NCBI GenBank assembly: GCA_033807775.1
Contig: CM066317.1
Span: forward strand, 31,623,870-31,687,869
Direction of reading: 5' to 3'
Length of the DNA: 64,000 nt
From: Saussurea involucrata
Taxonomy: Eukaryota; Streptophyta; Magnoliopsida; Asterales; Asteraceae
Below the pieces are notes generated by a model. That model searched no databases. It had not been told where the DNA came from and saw nothing but the letters and a program-made list of their open reading frames with translations. Both the position numbers and the translations under genes were made by a program. Shown here in pieces: positions 33,984-45,792 of this stretch (position 1 is its first letter; each line of letters starts with the position of its first letter).

Positions 33984-35525
33984 TGTAATAACCATAAATC
34001 TAAATTGGCAAAAACCTAGATAAAGTGTGGTCAAAGAATGAAAGGTGATAACTTGAGGGGGTGAAATGTAAAATGATAGAAGTATAAAAAGGGAAGAAAT
34101 CCCTAAATTTCTCATTATTGTGAAATTGGCGGCTGAAATCGAGAGAAGAGAGGATTGAAGGTCTTGGAAGGAAATGGTGAAGGATTGCTTGGAGGAAATC
34201 AATTGCAAGTAAGTTACTCCTTCCCTTGTAACTTCCTAATATTTTGTATGTGTTTGATTTGAGAAAGAGTTAAACCATGAAAATAGTATGTGTTCTTAAA
34301 ATTTGAAATCCTTGGATTTACATCAGATGTATGGCTAATGCAAGGATGGTTTGATTGAATGATGGTTAAGGGTTGGGGTGTTAACCCCAAGTAAGCATTT
34401 AAATGGGTTTATGACAAAAATCGATGTTTCTATCAATTTAAAGAGCTTTGGGGTTTTGCAGTTCGTGACTTCCGGAAAATCGCTTGGTCCGGACAAGTGT
34501 TCTTCCGGACTGAGGTTTTCCGGGTATGACTTCCGGATAAATGTTCCGGGACTGAGATTTACGGGAGTGGGTTCCGGATACCGGATTCCGGATAGGAGAG
34601 TCCGGATTAGCGAGTTTTCCGGAAAAGTGGGGTTCCGGGCAGTTTTTCCTCAAGCTATGAATTCTTCGAGCATGAGTCCTGATCTTGGGTTGTTGTTGCT
34701 AAAAATAGGTTTTCGTATTGATTAGCTGGGAGTGAGGCGCGTGTGCTTCTAATCTTGATAATCAGGTGAGTTCCCTTGTACTCTTTTATAAATGATTAAA
34801 TTGAACTTGTTTTTAATATCTTACGAAGGTTACACGATTTTGATACGCACACGAAATGAGTTATGTTGTTTTATTAATGCAAGCATGTTTTACCGTATCT
34901 TCATGAACTATATGTTTTCATGATTGTACACTATTATGTGGAGTCAGGTTGCACATTGGGGCTGATGGTACCTTGGATCGTCAAGGATCCTTGGCGTGTG
35001 GTTGAACCGTGTGCCTTGAATCCGTTTCTCGCGCACACGGTAATGGCATCTACTGGGGGGCCGTAGGGATCTACTGGAGGCCCCGAGTGAGGACATCACA
35101 TGGAGGTGATGGGCGTGGAGACCACTGTGCAATTACCCTTGTATGTGGAGGTTATTTATGCTTAATTGTTATTTTTATTATTGTAACAGTTATGTGATTT
35201 AAAGATGGGACTATGTTAAACTATTTTTGAGAGGGAATTCACTAGACCTAATGGTCTAACCCTCGCCTTTTAAAACTAAAACCATTTTCAGGTAAGTGGA
35301 TTTGTGATGTACTTCATAAGGGAAGGAGAAGCTTTGAAAGCTTAAAGGCGGGGGATAGCAGGTCTAGAGCACTATAGCAACATGTGTAGCTTTAGACATC
35401 TCGGCTGTGGAAGTGTGTTTCCGCTGCTGTGAATTTTGTAAACTCGGTTTATACTGTGATGTATTGGGATGAATTTTGGGATTTTTTACCCATGTTATTG
35501 TTAGTTCAGATTTTGGGTTGTTACA
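33984..35525 (+). repeat. Gyp-C 5' LTR (1,542 bp)
   Basis: TGTAATAACC...GGTTGTTACA. TATAAAAA at 34083-34090. Eight exact TCCGGA palindromes in about 34465-34640. Predicted intron 34766-35291 (CAG|GTGAGT ... TTTTCAG|GTAAG). Branch-point hairpin 35243-35258 (TAGACC/GGTCTA). Confidence 0.9.
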
Positions 35526-35527
35526 AA

Positions 35528-35539
35528 TGGTATCAGAGT
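35528..35539 (+). other. Primer-binding site of Gyp-C
   Basis: TGGTATCAGAGT: one terminal mismatch to the initiator Met-tRNA complement. Confidence 0.8.
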
Positions 35540-35541
35540 TG

Positions 35542-35586
35542 TAGTTTAAGGGATTTAGGTGACCGGTCGGGCCTAAACTTAAACTA
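35542..35586 (+). other. PBS-proximal hairpin, Gyp-C
   Basis: TAGTTTAAG (35542-35550) pairs with CTTAAACTA (35578-35586). TTTAGG (35554-35559) pairs with CCTAAA (35572-35577). Confidence 0.65.
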
Positions 35587-38136
35587 TGAATTTAGGGATA
35601 CAACCGAGATATAGGGTTTGCCTTTAAGATCACTCTAGGTGCACTGATGATAAGGTAGCGAGGACTGTCGTGTAAGGTAAATTTGAAGTTACACCTGGCA
35701 CTTGTAATTGCGAATTTACAGGTACATGTATGTGCTTAAATTGTCTTATTTAGCGAGTTGTTGTTTGAGTGTTTGTTATACGTGGTTGTTTTAGTTATCG
35801 TAATGTCTGGAAGATTACTGTTTTTAAGACAATCGAGAGAAGGGTACTAATCTGGAGTGAATTCTAACCTTGCGATGATAGCAATGGTTTTGATGTGATG
35901 CATAAGGTCATTCATGGTATAAATAATGGCACCTCCTAGAAAGGAGTATTGTTTGGGGCGGTAGTGAACCGACTAAAGGTAGAACTTTTTGGGTTCAGAA
36001 GGGATGAATGGATGGCAATGGGTAAACTCCTAGTTTCTAGTGAGTCCCCATTCTTGGAATTGATGGGTCGATCATTTGGGTTAGGAAATGAGGACTGTGT
36101 TGGAGTCTTGAAAGTTTCCGTGATGGAACGGGTGAAGGGGATGAGCCTCTGACTTTAGTCAAGCGATATAGTGGCAAGGGTCATGAAAGAAAGATGTCAG
36201 TGTTGACTGAAGTATGCACAGGAGTAAAAAGTGATGTAATTGGTCAATTTGGAACCGTGTAGAGTGTTCGAATAGGGGGATTGTGAAGCACGTGTACAGC
36301 TAGTTGCTGCAAGGATGAGAAAGTGTCTATTGGTCAAAGTAGAGCGTCAAGGATAAGTTGTTGTGAGTATAATAGTTGACCTTGTTAGAGTGAATAGCCT
36401 TCAATTTCAAGTTGAGTTTCATGCATCGTGTCTTTAAATGTGTTACCCGAGCTCTTTCATGTTAAAAGTATATACGTACATAATGAATTTCTTCTTGTTT
36501 TGGAAAATAAGTTGACGCACGCAAGCGTGTGCTTTTAATGAAAAAGACAAACTTGTTTTAATTGCACCATAAAACGTTGAACTTAGTGATCTACGAATTA
36601 TTTAACCCTTTTACATGTTAAGAGAATCTTCGTTGCGAAAATCATGAAAACATCTAATTGCAAAGTTTTTATAACTAAAATGAGTATTGACACGCTGTTA
36701 TCATATACATGAGTGTGGGAGTCAACTGGCCCACTTTGTGTAAGTGATTTCATTAAGAACTTTTCTAGTCGTATTGAAAGGGTTTCACTGGACACATTTT
36801 GTTGTGCCGACATCGATTTGGTTGGACAAGGTTGTGAATTATCGTGGGGCTGCATGTGAGTGATCCTTGGGGTCGTTGTGTGTTACCATTCAGCTTGAGT
36901 GGTGGTGTGTCATGCATACTCAAGGTTGTTTTACGATATGTATCTCTTGAATTCAAATGTGCAAAAGGATTCCAATCGTTGTGTCATCATGCATGAAGGC
37001 TATGAACTCGCTAGGTCGTAGAGGATATCACAACTAAGGAAAAGAGGAAAGGTTCTGAGAATGGAAATTGTCCAGTTGATCAGATTTTGGTCGAGTTATG
37101 ACCTTAATGTTTCAGATAGAGGAGAACGGGAATAGCGGGAGTCTCGGACAATAAATTCAGAAATGTTAGTATGATTGAATTTAGACTCTTGCTTGGTTAT
37201 TTGATAATGGTTGTGTTTGGGGTGAAGTTCGAAGTTGTCGAAGTGATTCTAATGGTAGCATGTTAATAAGTAGGGTTACGGTACTTAATGAAATGTTGAC
37301 GGCTTTGATCCTGAGTTTTGGGGTGGTCTTGTAATTAGATTTTGCGCTAAGGAAAGTCTTGTGTTTTCCTCAAGTGAGAACGGTGGGGTATAAAGTTGGT
37401 TATGATGCATTGGATGAAGTGGGTTTCGTTCGGAATCCTAGTTGTCGGGAATTATGGGAACATCATCATGTTGTCTATTGATATTGAGGTCTGCGATTTT
37501 TAATATTATCCCAAGTTGAAGGAATTGTATGGAGATTGTAACTGGAGAAGTAACCCTGTTGGGTGTGGATGTAAGAGATCGTTCGGAGAAAGGCGTATAC
37601 TTCCATGAGGTTGGACCGCCTCGTGTGAGCGTTAGGAAAGCAGAAGATCACATGTGTGGGTAGGTGATTCCCTAGCAGGGTTTTTAATGATTTGTTTATG
37701 CGTTAAGTGTTTAGCACAACAGAAGTAGATCGCGTTGAGTCACGAGAAAAGATAACTTGTTTGAGTAAATTAGATGATCATGATTCTGTGGTTCATCTAG
37801 ACTCGAGAAAGAAAAAGTCGTGAAATGACTCTACTTCATATATTGGTGTTACGATTGGTATGAAGATGGCGGTATCTATTGTGTGTAAAAGGGGGATCGG
37901 GAAGAATTTGTTGCAGTGTGATGGCCGTGTGGGCAAGTTGGTTGCACTTCATGCTAAGGGAGTTGTGTAAGTCCTTGTTGTGATAATAAGTTTCCGTTAT
38001 ATTGGGTGGTGGACTTATGTTGTAATGAGTGATAAGTTTAGGTGTGAATCCTGGTTTGGAGATTTATGGGAGGTAATCAAGAATGAAAAGTATGCTTGAT
38101 TGAAGTGTGGATATGTAGACGGAATTGAGTTGTTGT
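35587..38136 (+). other. Gyp-C interior, left part
   Basis: Single-copy diverged counterpart of the Gyp-B array unit (for example 36375-36560 versus 12340-12530, and 36985-37020 versus 12950-12990). No coding region recognised. Interrupted by Cop2 after gttgt (38132-38136). Confidence 0.65.
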
Positions 38137-38993
38137 TGTTGGTTCCCGTTTTGCTTAAACAAGATTATCAGATCTATTAGTTCAAGTTTAAGGTTTGATG
38201 CGGAAGCGTATTTGAAGAACTAACAGATAAGATTGATAGATTTAGAACACACAAAGTCAAATAAACAGTGACGAGAATAGATTTATAGCACAAAGACCCA
38301 CTGTATTTAATATATCAAGAACACTTAGAACAGATTTGACGCTAATTGTTTGCAAGTGTTTTTGTGTTGTGTGTTGTTATCGTTAGGAAGAACTCAACAT
38401 GAGTCTTCCTTTTATACTACTACAAAAGATCTATTCTAGACAAGAAACTGTTGCTACAGGAAACAAGAGATGGTATGAATAGTTGGAAAACTGCAAGCAT
38501 TAAATGCCACAGACGTCTATGTTGTACTAAGCCCTATTGAGTCCACTTAGAGTTTGACACGTGTTGAAGTTGGACAGGGCATGCTACCATGCAAGTTGAT
38601 GAACAGATCCTAGAACAGTAGCAAGATATTTCTTTAACAGTGGTAAGATATTTTAAATATCCAAGTCTTTAATGAGGATCGCAGAGGCTCTGTAATGGGT
38701 TACAGAGGTTCTGCGGCCTAGTCCTTTGTAGAGCAGTCTTCACTGGGTTCCTTGTCTTCTGAAGATGTCTGCAGAGGCTCTGTTTATTTGTGACAGAGGT
38801 TCTGAGTTCTTGATCTTCAGTAGCGTTCTTCTGTAGTTTCTTCGGTCTGATCACTCTTGATCAAACTTCCTTTGATTCTTCTGAGATGCCCGGCAGAGCT
38901 TCTGTTGCACTCAGCAGAGCTTCTGTGGAAGTTTTTTTTTGGTACTTGGCCATTTTTCAATACTTCTAATATTCTAGAATATTGGAGCTAACA
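38137..38993 (-). repeat. Cop2 3' LTR (857 bp)
   Basis: On the minus strand TGTTAGCTCC...GGGAACCAACA. TATAAAAGG at 38416-38408. U3 (38993 to about 38420) carries several CAGAGGCTCTG/CAGAGGTTCTG/CAGAGCTTCTG boxes (38681-38920). Confidence 0.92.
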
Positions 38994-39421
38994 ATCTCCC
39001 CCTAAGTATTGAAAAATAAAAATTTGACTTTTTGAATTTTAGGCTAAGTTAAGATAGACAGAGGTTAAACAATACCTCAGAAGATTATTTCTTTCATTTG
39101 GAATTTATGCCAGAGGCATTTACATTTGAGTACATTAAATGAACAGAAATAAATGTTTGACAGAGGTTCTTTTGAAGAGACTCAGATTTTTGCATTTGGG
39201 AAGTCGTCGAACTTTCTGTTGTCTTTTCCCACTTCCTTGAGTTCTTCTTCTGTCATTATTCCCTTGCCTTTATCTTTTGGTTTTGAGGTTTCAGAGGTTG
39301 GGTTTTGGATTTGTGTGGGTGGAACCTCTGTAGATTTATCAGTGAGAGGTTCTGTTGATTTGGTTGTTGCCTCTGAGGGTTTTGATACTTCGGGTTGTGA
39401 GGTCTCTGTTGGTGAAGAGTC

Positions 39422-42400
39422 TTAGGGTTTTTGAGGTGGGATGTCAAAACGCTTTGCTGATTGAAAAGCAGTTACAAATTCCATTCTGGGAAGAATGAAC
39501 TCTGCAGAGCGTTTTGGTCTTTGGGGTTTTCGAGCTATGGATTTGACTCTAGTTCTGCTCGGGATTGGTTTTGAGGTTGGTGTTGGTTCTATGGGTGAGG
39601 GTGGAGTTTGTTCTGTGGATGAGGATGCAAGAGTGATTACCTTAGGTTCTGTGGTTGGTGCATCCTCTTCTGAGATATAGGTGTTTTGCCTCTGTTGTTT
39701 TCCTTGTGTTTCCTTCGGGGTTTCTGTTGTAGAAGGTTCTGCAGTTTTCTCTGTAGATTTTGCAGAAGCAGCCTCTGTTGTTTCCTTTGTTCTCTCCCCC
39801 TCAGGATGACCAGATGCACCATCATCAGGATCATCCTGCCTTCTTTTAGCCGCAACTTCTGTTCTGCAGGTGTCTTTAGCTGTTTGCCTTGCTGCATGTT
39901 TCTTCATTGTTTCAAAGTAGATTTCGATCGAAGTCTTGAAGGCTTTGGTCGCACTTTTCTCGAGTTCTGCAGCGGTTGTTTTGGCAATGTCCGTGGCAGA
40001 GGCGATGGCAGCAGCAGCAGAAGTTTCTTTATTTGACTTTATTTCTTCAAGGGCTTCTTTAACCTCTGTGGATAAGGTATCCACTTTGGTATTTAATCCT
40101 GTAAGCGCGCCTGAAGTTGAATCTGTAAAAGTAGTGAATGAGCTTTGCAACTTATTCAATGTTTGAGTTACAGAGGTTACAAAGACTTGGAACTCATTCT
40201 TTGTAACATGTTCCTCTTGGGTAACCTCTGGAGGAACAACCCCTTCTCCAGAGTGAGTCTCTGTTTCTGGGACACCTTCTTTCATTCCTGTTTGAACGTT
40301 GAGAATGGAAGGATTTCCTTCTGATCTTTGAGAAGAAACAAAAGTTTCAGTCTCTATAGAAGTTCTGCGAAGAACAGTGTCCAAATCCACTCCAGAGGTG
40401 GGTATCGGAATGTCCTTCTTTTGACTTGGAGACTTGTCTAGAGTCTCTTCATCTTGGTGCTCTCTACTTCTCTCTGAAAGAAGTTTTGGACCTAATTTGT
40501 GCGTGGCAGAGGAAACGAATTCCTCTGTTGGGTGTTCTAGTGTGATCTGGGGCGATTGATCACGAACAATAGGTGAGTCTTTTTGAGGAGACTCCCTAGG
40601 AATGGATTCCCCGGTTTCTGTGGGCGCAGAAGTCGAAAGAGTGACTTCTGGCTGTTTGGTTTGGGAAGGGGTCGAGTTGTGCGACTCTTTTTCAATAACT
40701 CCTTCTGCAGCTAGACCTGCGGAGTTAGATGTGTGGGTTGCACTGGGAGGGGGTGAGGGATGTGTGCCTTCTTCATCTTCAGCATCTTTTCCTTTCTCAT
40801 TTTCTTTTCCTCCAGACGTTTCTACCCTATCCTCTAACCTATTTTCAGTAACTTTACCTATTTGGACCTCTTCTTCTGCAGTCTCTTGTCTTGGCAGAAG
40901 TGTATCACGACCCTCTGTAATTATTTGGGTTTGCAGAGGTGAAGGTTAAGGTTGTGATTGAGGTTGTTCTTCGATTCCCTCTGAAATTGATTGCAGAGGA
41001 GAAGATGGTTTCTTCTTCTTTGGTTTTGGTGCTCCTTCCTCTGTAGATTTTGACTTTCTTTTGCTTTTGGAAGAGGGAGGGGCAGAGGGACCTTGGGTTT
41101 GTGGTGGAGATGAGGGTTCTGTGGGATGTTCAGTGGGTGGAGAAGATGGTTCTACAGGAGTTTGTTGGATAGCAGAAGCAGAGGCAAGTTGTTCCTCTGT
41201 AGGGGTCTTGGTTTTCTTTCCCTTTTTCTTCTTCTTCTCTTTAGATCCCTCAGAAGACTTCCTCTTTGAAGAATAGAGGTCGTTCCTTATATCTCTGAAG
41301 TTCTTCTGGTTGGCCTTGTGTTTAGCCAACTTTATCTTCCATTCTTCTTCTGTAAGTCTCTCTGCTACATTACCTCCTATGGGCATTCCTATACGCGGGG
41401 GTGTTACAGAACTGGGTTCAGGAGTTCTGTAAACGTGTGTGTACTCACTAACTAGTTCTTCATCACTAGCATAACCTAACATTACCTTTGACAGTGGCCT
41501 GATGTGTGGGTAGCCATCCTCATGTTCTGTAGGGGTGTTCTTGGACATAGGAAATTGCTTAGGTTTAGGACCGTCCATTGGCCATTTTTGGATAAGGAGT
41601 AGGGGTTCGAAAAGTACACTTAGGATTCGCTGGAACTGCAGAGGGGGCAACCAGTTGTTATTAGATATTTTGGTTTTCTGGGAGGCGATTTTGCGATCGA
41701 TGGTGTTAATGATCTCTTGCATCATTATGGTGGCATAATCTAGGGGTAGATCATAGTACACACCATACATGATTGAGAGAATTTGAGGTGAGCTTTGATC
41801 GATGCTTCCGATTTTTCCCGTAAGACAACGATTTAGGATGGAGAATAAGGTATTCCACAGAGGGGGTAGTCTTGCTCTGCGGAAATCGTTCCTCTTTTTC
41901 AACTGTTGGTTGTACCCTAACATGTGCAGAAAGTCGACAAGTTCTTCATTTGATGGTTGGGGGGCATACTTTTTGATTCCCATGAGTCCTCTTGTTGGAA
42001 GGCCGAATTCTAATGAGAACATGGTGCGGTTGAACATCAGTTCAAGGCTCTTACTTTGGTCAGGTTTAGAAATATAGCCTCTTATCAAATCGGTGTCAGT
42101 GTCATAACGACAAGATTGCCAAAACTGATGTAGGTAACGAACAGGTATTTGTTCAACGGTTTTGCTCAGAAGAGGGTAAAGAAAGTGGTTCTCCAGGATG
42201 TTTACCAGGATGGCATGTTCTTTGCCAAATGCCGTAGGAGAAGGAATAAGATAACAATTGTTCGATTTAATGGGAATGGTTTGCTCAAAATGGTCATTTG
42301 AGATATATTGTTGTAGGTGGGTAGTGGGTACAAAGGATGCTTCATCGCCGGAGTCATGTCTGTTGGTATCGGCGGCGGTATGTGAGTTGTGGGAGTGCTC

Positions 42401-42469
42401 AGAATGTACTGGAGAGAGTGGCGGAGAGTTCATCGGTGAAACGTGAGTAGCTTTGGAACTTGAAGCCAT
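39422..42469 (-). pseudogene. Copia accessory protein (ORF3), one in-frame stop
   Basis: A continuous minus-strand frame of 1,016 codons, interrupted only by TAA at 40948-40946 (after 507 codons) before its final stop at 39422. The context (CCT TAA CCT in a Gln/Pro-rich run) suggests a single C-to-T change. The N-terminal ~320 residues look folded (LHQFWQSCRYD, LEFGLPTRGLMGIKKYAPQ, ILSIMYGVYYDLPLDYATIMMQEI). Then comes a Lys/Ser/Pro/Thr-rich low-complexity region, and after the stop a Ser/Thr segment, a heptad-like stretch and a basic tail. No enzyme motif. Similar long ORFs sit 3' of pol in Copia elements I recall from Asteraceae; Cop1 at 2-865 seems to be the C-terminal part of a relative. 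The short frames starting inside it are not separate genes. Confidence 0.75.
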
Positions 42470-43830
42470 TTTTAGGTTTGAAATTTCTAGGTTTTCAGAA
42501 AGAAATAAGCAAGTTCGCCGGGGAAGATGAGAGAATAGAAGTTTTGAAAGTGATTTTAACTTAGGTTTTATACTGTGGTAACGGATAGAATTTGGAACGG
42601 TGAAAATGTGAGAAAGTTAATAAAATTTGAGGTCCGCACTCGAGTTCATTCGGCGTGGGACAAGTTTTCAGGGCGACGTTATATGTACGTCAATGAAAAC
42701 TTGACACATCATTAGTGTCAGTGACGACGAGACGTCGTGGGCGGCCACATTAAATGAAGAACGTGTGGGTGTAAATTTTCAACACAAAAAAGTTACCGTT
42801 AAAAAGTTACCGTTACAGAAGTTCCTAAGTGAAAATCTTTACAGAGGCTCTGTAGGTACAGAAGTTCTGTGATTTTGATAAACTTTTATCTCTGTAGATT
42901 GTATCTTTTGAAAATCGTTTGAAAAACGCAAGGAGAGGATCGATAAATTTTTAGTAGAGAAATAGTCCTACAGAGGTTTTTGGACCTCTGCCAGAGCCAG
43001 CAGAGGCTCTGTGACAGGAAATTTCTAATAGCTAATAATTTATAAACATTTTTGATCATCCAAGTTTTTGATTTGATTTAACAACGTATTTAGGACCTAT
43101 TTGAAAGTTGATGTCCTAGAAAATTGTAAATCAAAAATTTTGAGCAGCATAAGTCATTTGAAAGATTTGAGTGATCTACAGAGGTTCTTTGGATGAAAGA
43201 ACTCTGCAACTTATGACTTCTGTAGCTTTGTTCGTGTAATTGGTTTCCGAGATGACATTTCAAAAGATCGATAGAGGTTAAATTTGCGATCACAGAGCAT
43301 ATTCCTGGCAGAGCCTCTGTTGAGCTCAGCAGAGGCTCTATGACCTCAAATTTCTCATAACTCAAATTTTATGAACCTTTTCGATCTTTTGAGTTTTGAA
43401 ATGTTATCCACAGTATATTTAGGACATATTTGACAATTTGTGTCCTAGAAAACTGTTTTCAAAAACCTAAAAGTACGAGATACCAATCTTTTGTTCTTCT
43501 AGTTCGGCGAGTGTGATTTCTTCTGTTGCATTCTTAGCTCCCCCTTGACTTATAAATCTCTGTAGATTCAGCAAGTTCTCCTTTTTCGCTCCCCCTTGAT
43601 CTAACAACCTCTGTAGATCAAGTGTCTTCTTCTGCTTCCCCTTGACCTATGCTTGGATCAGAATAAGATAAGTTGTGTATAGGACATAGGTCAAGATCAT
43701 CAGAGGTTCTGTAGAGGTCGTCAGAGATTCTGAGTAGACCTTATAGAAGCTCTGTGATATCAAGAACTATTGTAGATTTAAGAATTTACATACAGAAAAT
43801 AATAAAAAATATTTACAAAATATACAGTAT
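42470..43830 (-). other. Cop2 spacer with diverged duplication and dense CAGAGG motifs
   Basis: No open frame. Two diverged copies of a ~125-bp block (about 43005-43130 and 43335-43460), each starting with a CAGAGGCTCT box and ending in a shared tgtcctagaaaa segment. CAGAG-type boxes occur at about 42842, 42860, 42970, 43005, 43178, 43310, 43335, 43700 and 43720. It replaces the ~3 kb of pol expected in an autonomous element. Confidence 0.65.
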
Positions 43831-44739
43831 CTAAGTTATACTTACAGAGGTTTTGGTTACCCATATACGTATGGGTCCTATTGTATGAAACGCCTTTATG
43901 CATTTGTCATACATACCAGAAGTGAAAGGCATTTTGTCTTTTTGAGCATTTTGAACAGGTATAGAGCCTTTCACTATCCAAACCTTTTTAAAAGTTTGAT
44001 TAACTAATTTGTCCAACCTATTTTCATGCAAAAATTTTGATGTTGAGGTCTGAAGTTTTGAAAACATATTTGGCTTAAAAGATCTTTCTGAATTGAATTT
44101 CTTGATCTGTTTAGCAAAAATATTCTTTTTCCTTAAGTTTTCCTCAAGCATCTTTTGGAGATTAGATTTGCATCTTTTCTCCAACATGATTTCAGTTGAT
44201 AAATTAGAGAGTCCTTTTGTTAGTTTGGATATTTCTGTTTTAAAAATCCTTCTCTCTCTTTCAAAGTCATCTTTTTGACTTAAATCTTGAAATTTTTGAA
44301 CCTTTAACTGTTCAGATTCTTTTCTTTCAGAATCAGATTCTTTCCTTTCTTTTTCAAGGGTATTCTGCAATTCTGAGATTTTACATGTAAGCTCCATAGA
44401 CTTTGTTTCAAGAACAGTTTTCTTTTCTTCATAATTTCCTCTTTCATTGACCACAATCTTTTCAAAATTGGAAATTAGTTTAGAGAAGTTTGAACATTTT
44501 AGTTCAAGTCTTTTCTTTTCTTCATCTGACACAGATAAGTTCTTTTTTAGTTCAAGATTTACACCGTTTAAGAGTTTAACAGATTCTTTAAGTTTAGCAA
44601 AATTATCAGAAATAATAAGAATGCTTTTGTTCTTTTCATCTAGTTCTTTTTCAAAAGAAGGAATTATTTTGCGAAAATTTGTGCTGAGTTTTGAATAGAA
44701 AATTGAATCAGCATCACCACAAAATTTCATTCTAGACAT
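43831..44739 (-). pseudogene. Copia Gag-Pol fragment: coiled-coil region after the zinc knuckle
   Basis: A 302-codon open frame. Residues ~25-215 are strongly heptad-like, rich in E/K/L (FEKELDEKN, ELQNTLEKERKESDSERKESEQL), predicting a long coiled coil. The end (KVWIVKGSIPVQNAQKDKMPFTSG ... GPIRIWVTK) matches the segment just before the protease in Copia polyproteins of the type annotated in Asteraceae. The capsid-like N-terminus and CCHC knuckle are missing, and protease, integrase and reverse transcriptase do not follow. It may still be translated, because it is the first long frame after the leader. Confidence 0.7.
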
Positions 44740-44892
44740 TTTAAATGAAGTTTTTAACGAAAGAAACAGTTTCTATGATGTTACCAGATCAAATAAATCG
44801 AAAATGGCAGTAAGACAGAATCTGTTTGTAGGAATGAAGAACAGGTTAAAAACAGACAGTTTCTATCACAAATCTTGTAAAAACGAGGATCA

Positions 44893-44911
44893 CTTGATAT
44901 TGAAAATCAAG
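44893..44911 (-). other. PBS-proximal hairpin, Cop2
   Basis: CTTGAT and ATCAAG arms (44906-44911 with 44893-44898), 7-nt loop, 4 nt from the PBS. The placement is the same as in the Gypsy elements although this is a Copia element. Confidence 0.55.
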
Positions 44912-44915
44912 CTTT

Positions 44916-44927
44916 GCTCTGATACCA
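44916..44927 (-). other. Primer-binding site of Cop2 (initiator Met-tRNA)
   Basis: TGGTATCAGAGC on the minus strand, 2 nt after the 5' LTR. Confidence 0.9.
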
Positions 44928-44929
44928 AT

Positions 44930-45787
44930 TGTTGGTTCCCGTTTTGCTTAAACAAGATTATCAGATCTATTAGTTCAAGTTTAAGGTTTGATGCGGAAGC
45001 GTATTTGAAGAACTAACAGATAAGATTGATAGATTTAGAACACACAAAGTCAAATAAACAGTGACGAGAATAGATTTATAGCACAAAGATCCACTGTATT
45101 TAATATATCAAGAACACTTAGAACAGATTTGACGCTAATTGTTTGCAAGTGTTTTTGTGTTGTGTGTTGTTATCGTTAGGAAGAACTCAACATGAGTCTT
45201 CCTTTTATACTACTACAAAAGATCTATTCTAGACAAGAAACTGTTGCTACAGGAAACAAGAGATGGTATGAATAGTTGGAAAAGTGCAAGCATTAAATGC
45301 CACAGACGTCTATGTTGTACTAAGCCCTATTGAGTCCACTCAGAGTTTGACACGTGTTGAAGTTGGACAGGGCATGCTACCATGCAAGTTGATGAACAGA
45401 TCCTAGAACAGTAGCAAGATATTTCTTTAACAGTGGTAAGATATTTTAAATATCCAAGTCTTTAGTGAGGATCGCAGAGGCTCTGTAATGGGTTACAGAG
45501 GTTCTGCAGCCTAGTCCTTTGTAGAGCAGTCTTCACTGGGTTCCTTGTCTTCTGAAGATGTCTGCAGAGGCTCTGTTTATTTGTGACAGAGGTTCTGAGT
45601 TCTTGATCTTCTGTAGCGTTCTTCTGTAGTTTCTTCGGTCTGATCACTCTTGATCAAACTTCCTTTGATTCTTCTGAGATGCCCGGCAGAGCTTCTGTTG
45701 CACTCAGCAGAGCTTCTGTGGAAGTTTTTTTTTTGGTACTTGTCCATTTTTCAATACTTCTAATATTCTAGAATATTGGAGCTAACA
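44930..45787 (-). repeat. Cop2 5' LTR (858 bp)
   Basis: Nearly identical to 38137-38993. TATAAAAGG at 45209-45201. CAGAG-type boxes at about 45475-45715. Confidence 0.92.
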
Positions 45788-45792
45788 GTTGT

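Larger units (their letters stand above)
38137..45787 (-). mobile_element. Cop2: young pol-less Copia derivative nested in Gyp-C (7,651 bp)
   Basis: TSD gttgt (38132-38136, 45788-45792). On the minus strand the order is: 5' LTR (45787-44930), PBS (44927-44916), gag remnant (44739-43831), 1.4-kb non-coding stretch, long accessory frame (42469-39422), polypurine tract (about 39005-38994), 3' LTR (38993-38137). Reverse transcriptase, RNase H and integrase are absent. The two LTRs differ at only about seven or eight positions in 857 bp, so insertion is recent and must have used proteins from another element. Confidence 0.92.

Noticed and set aside
39686..40036. Frames antisense to the Cop2 accessory protein (also 41061-41276, 41802-42077)
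   Set aside because: Shadows of the long minus-strand frame; composition mirrors its repeats.
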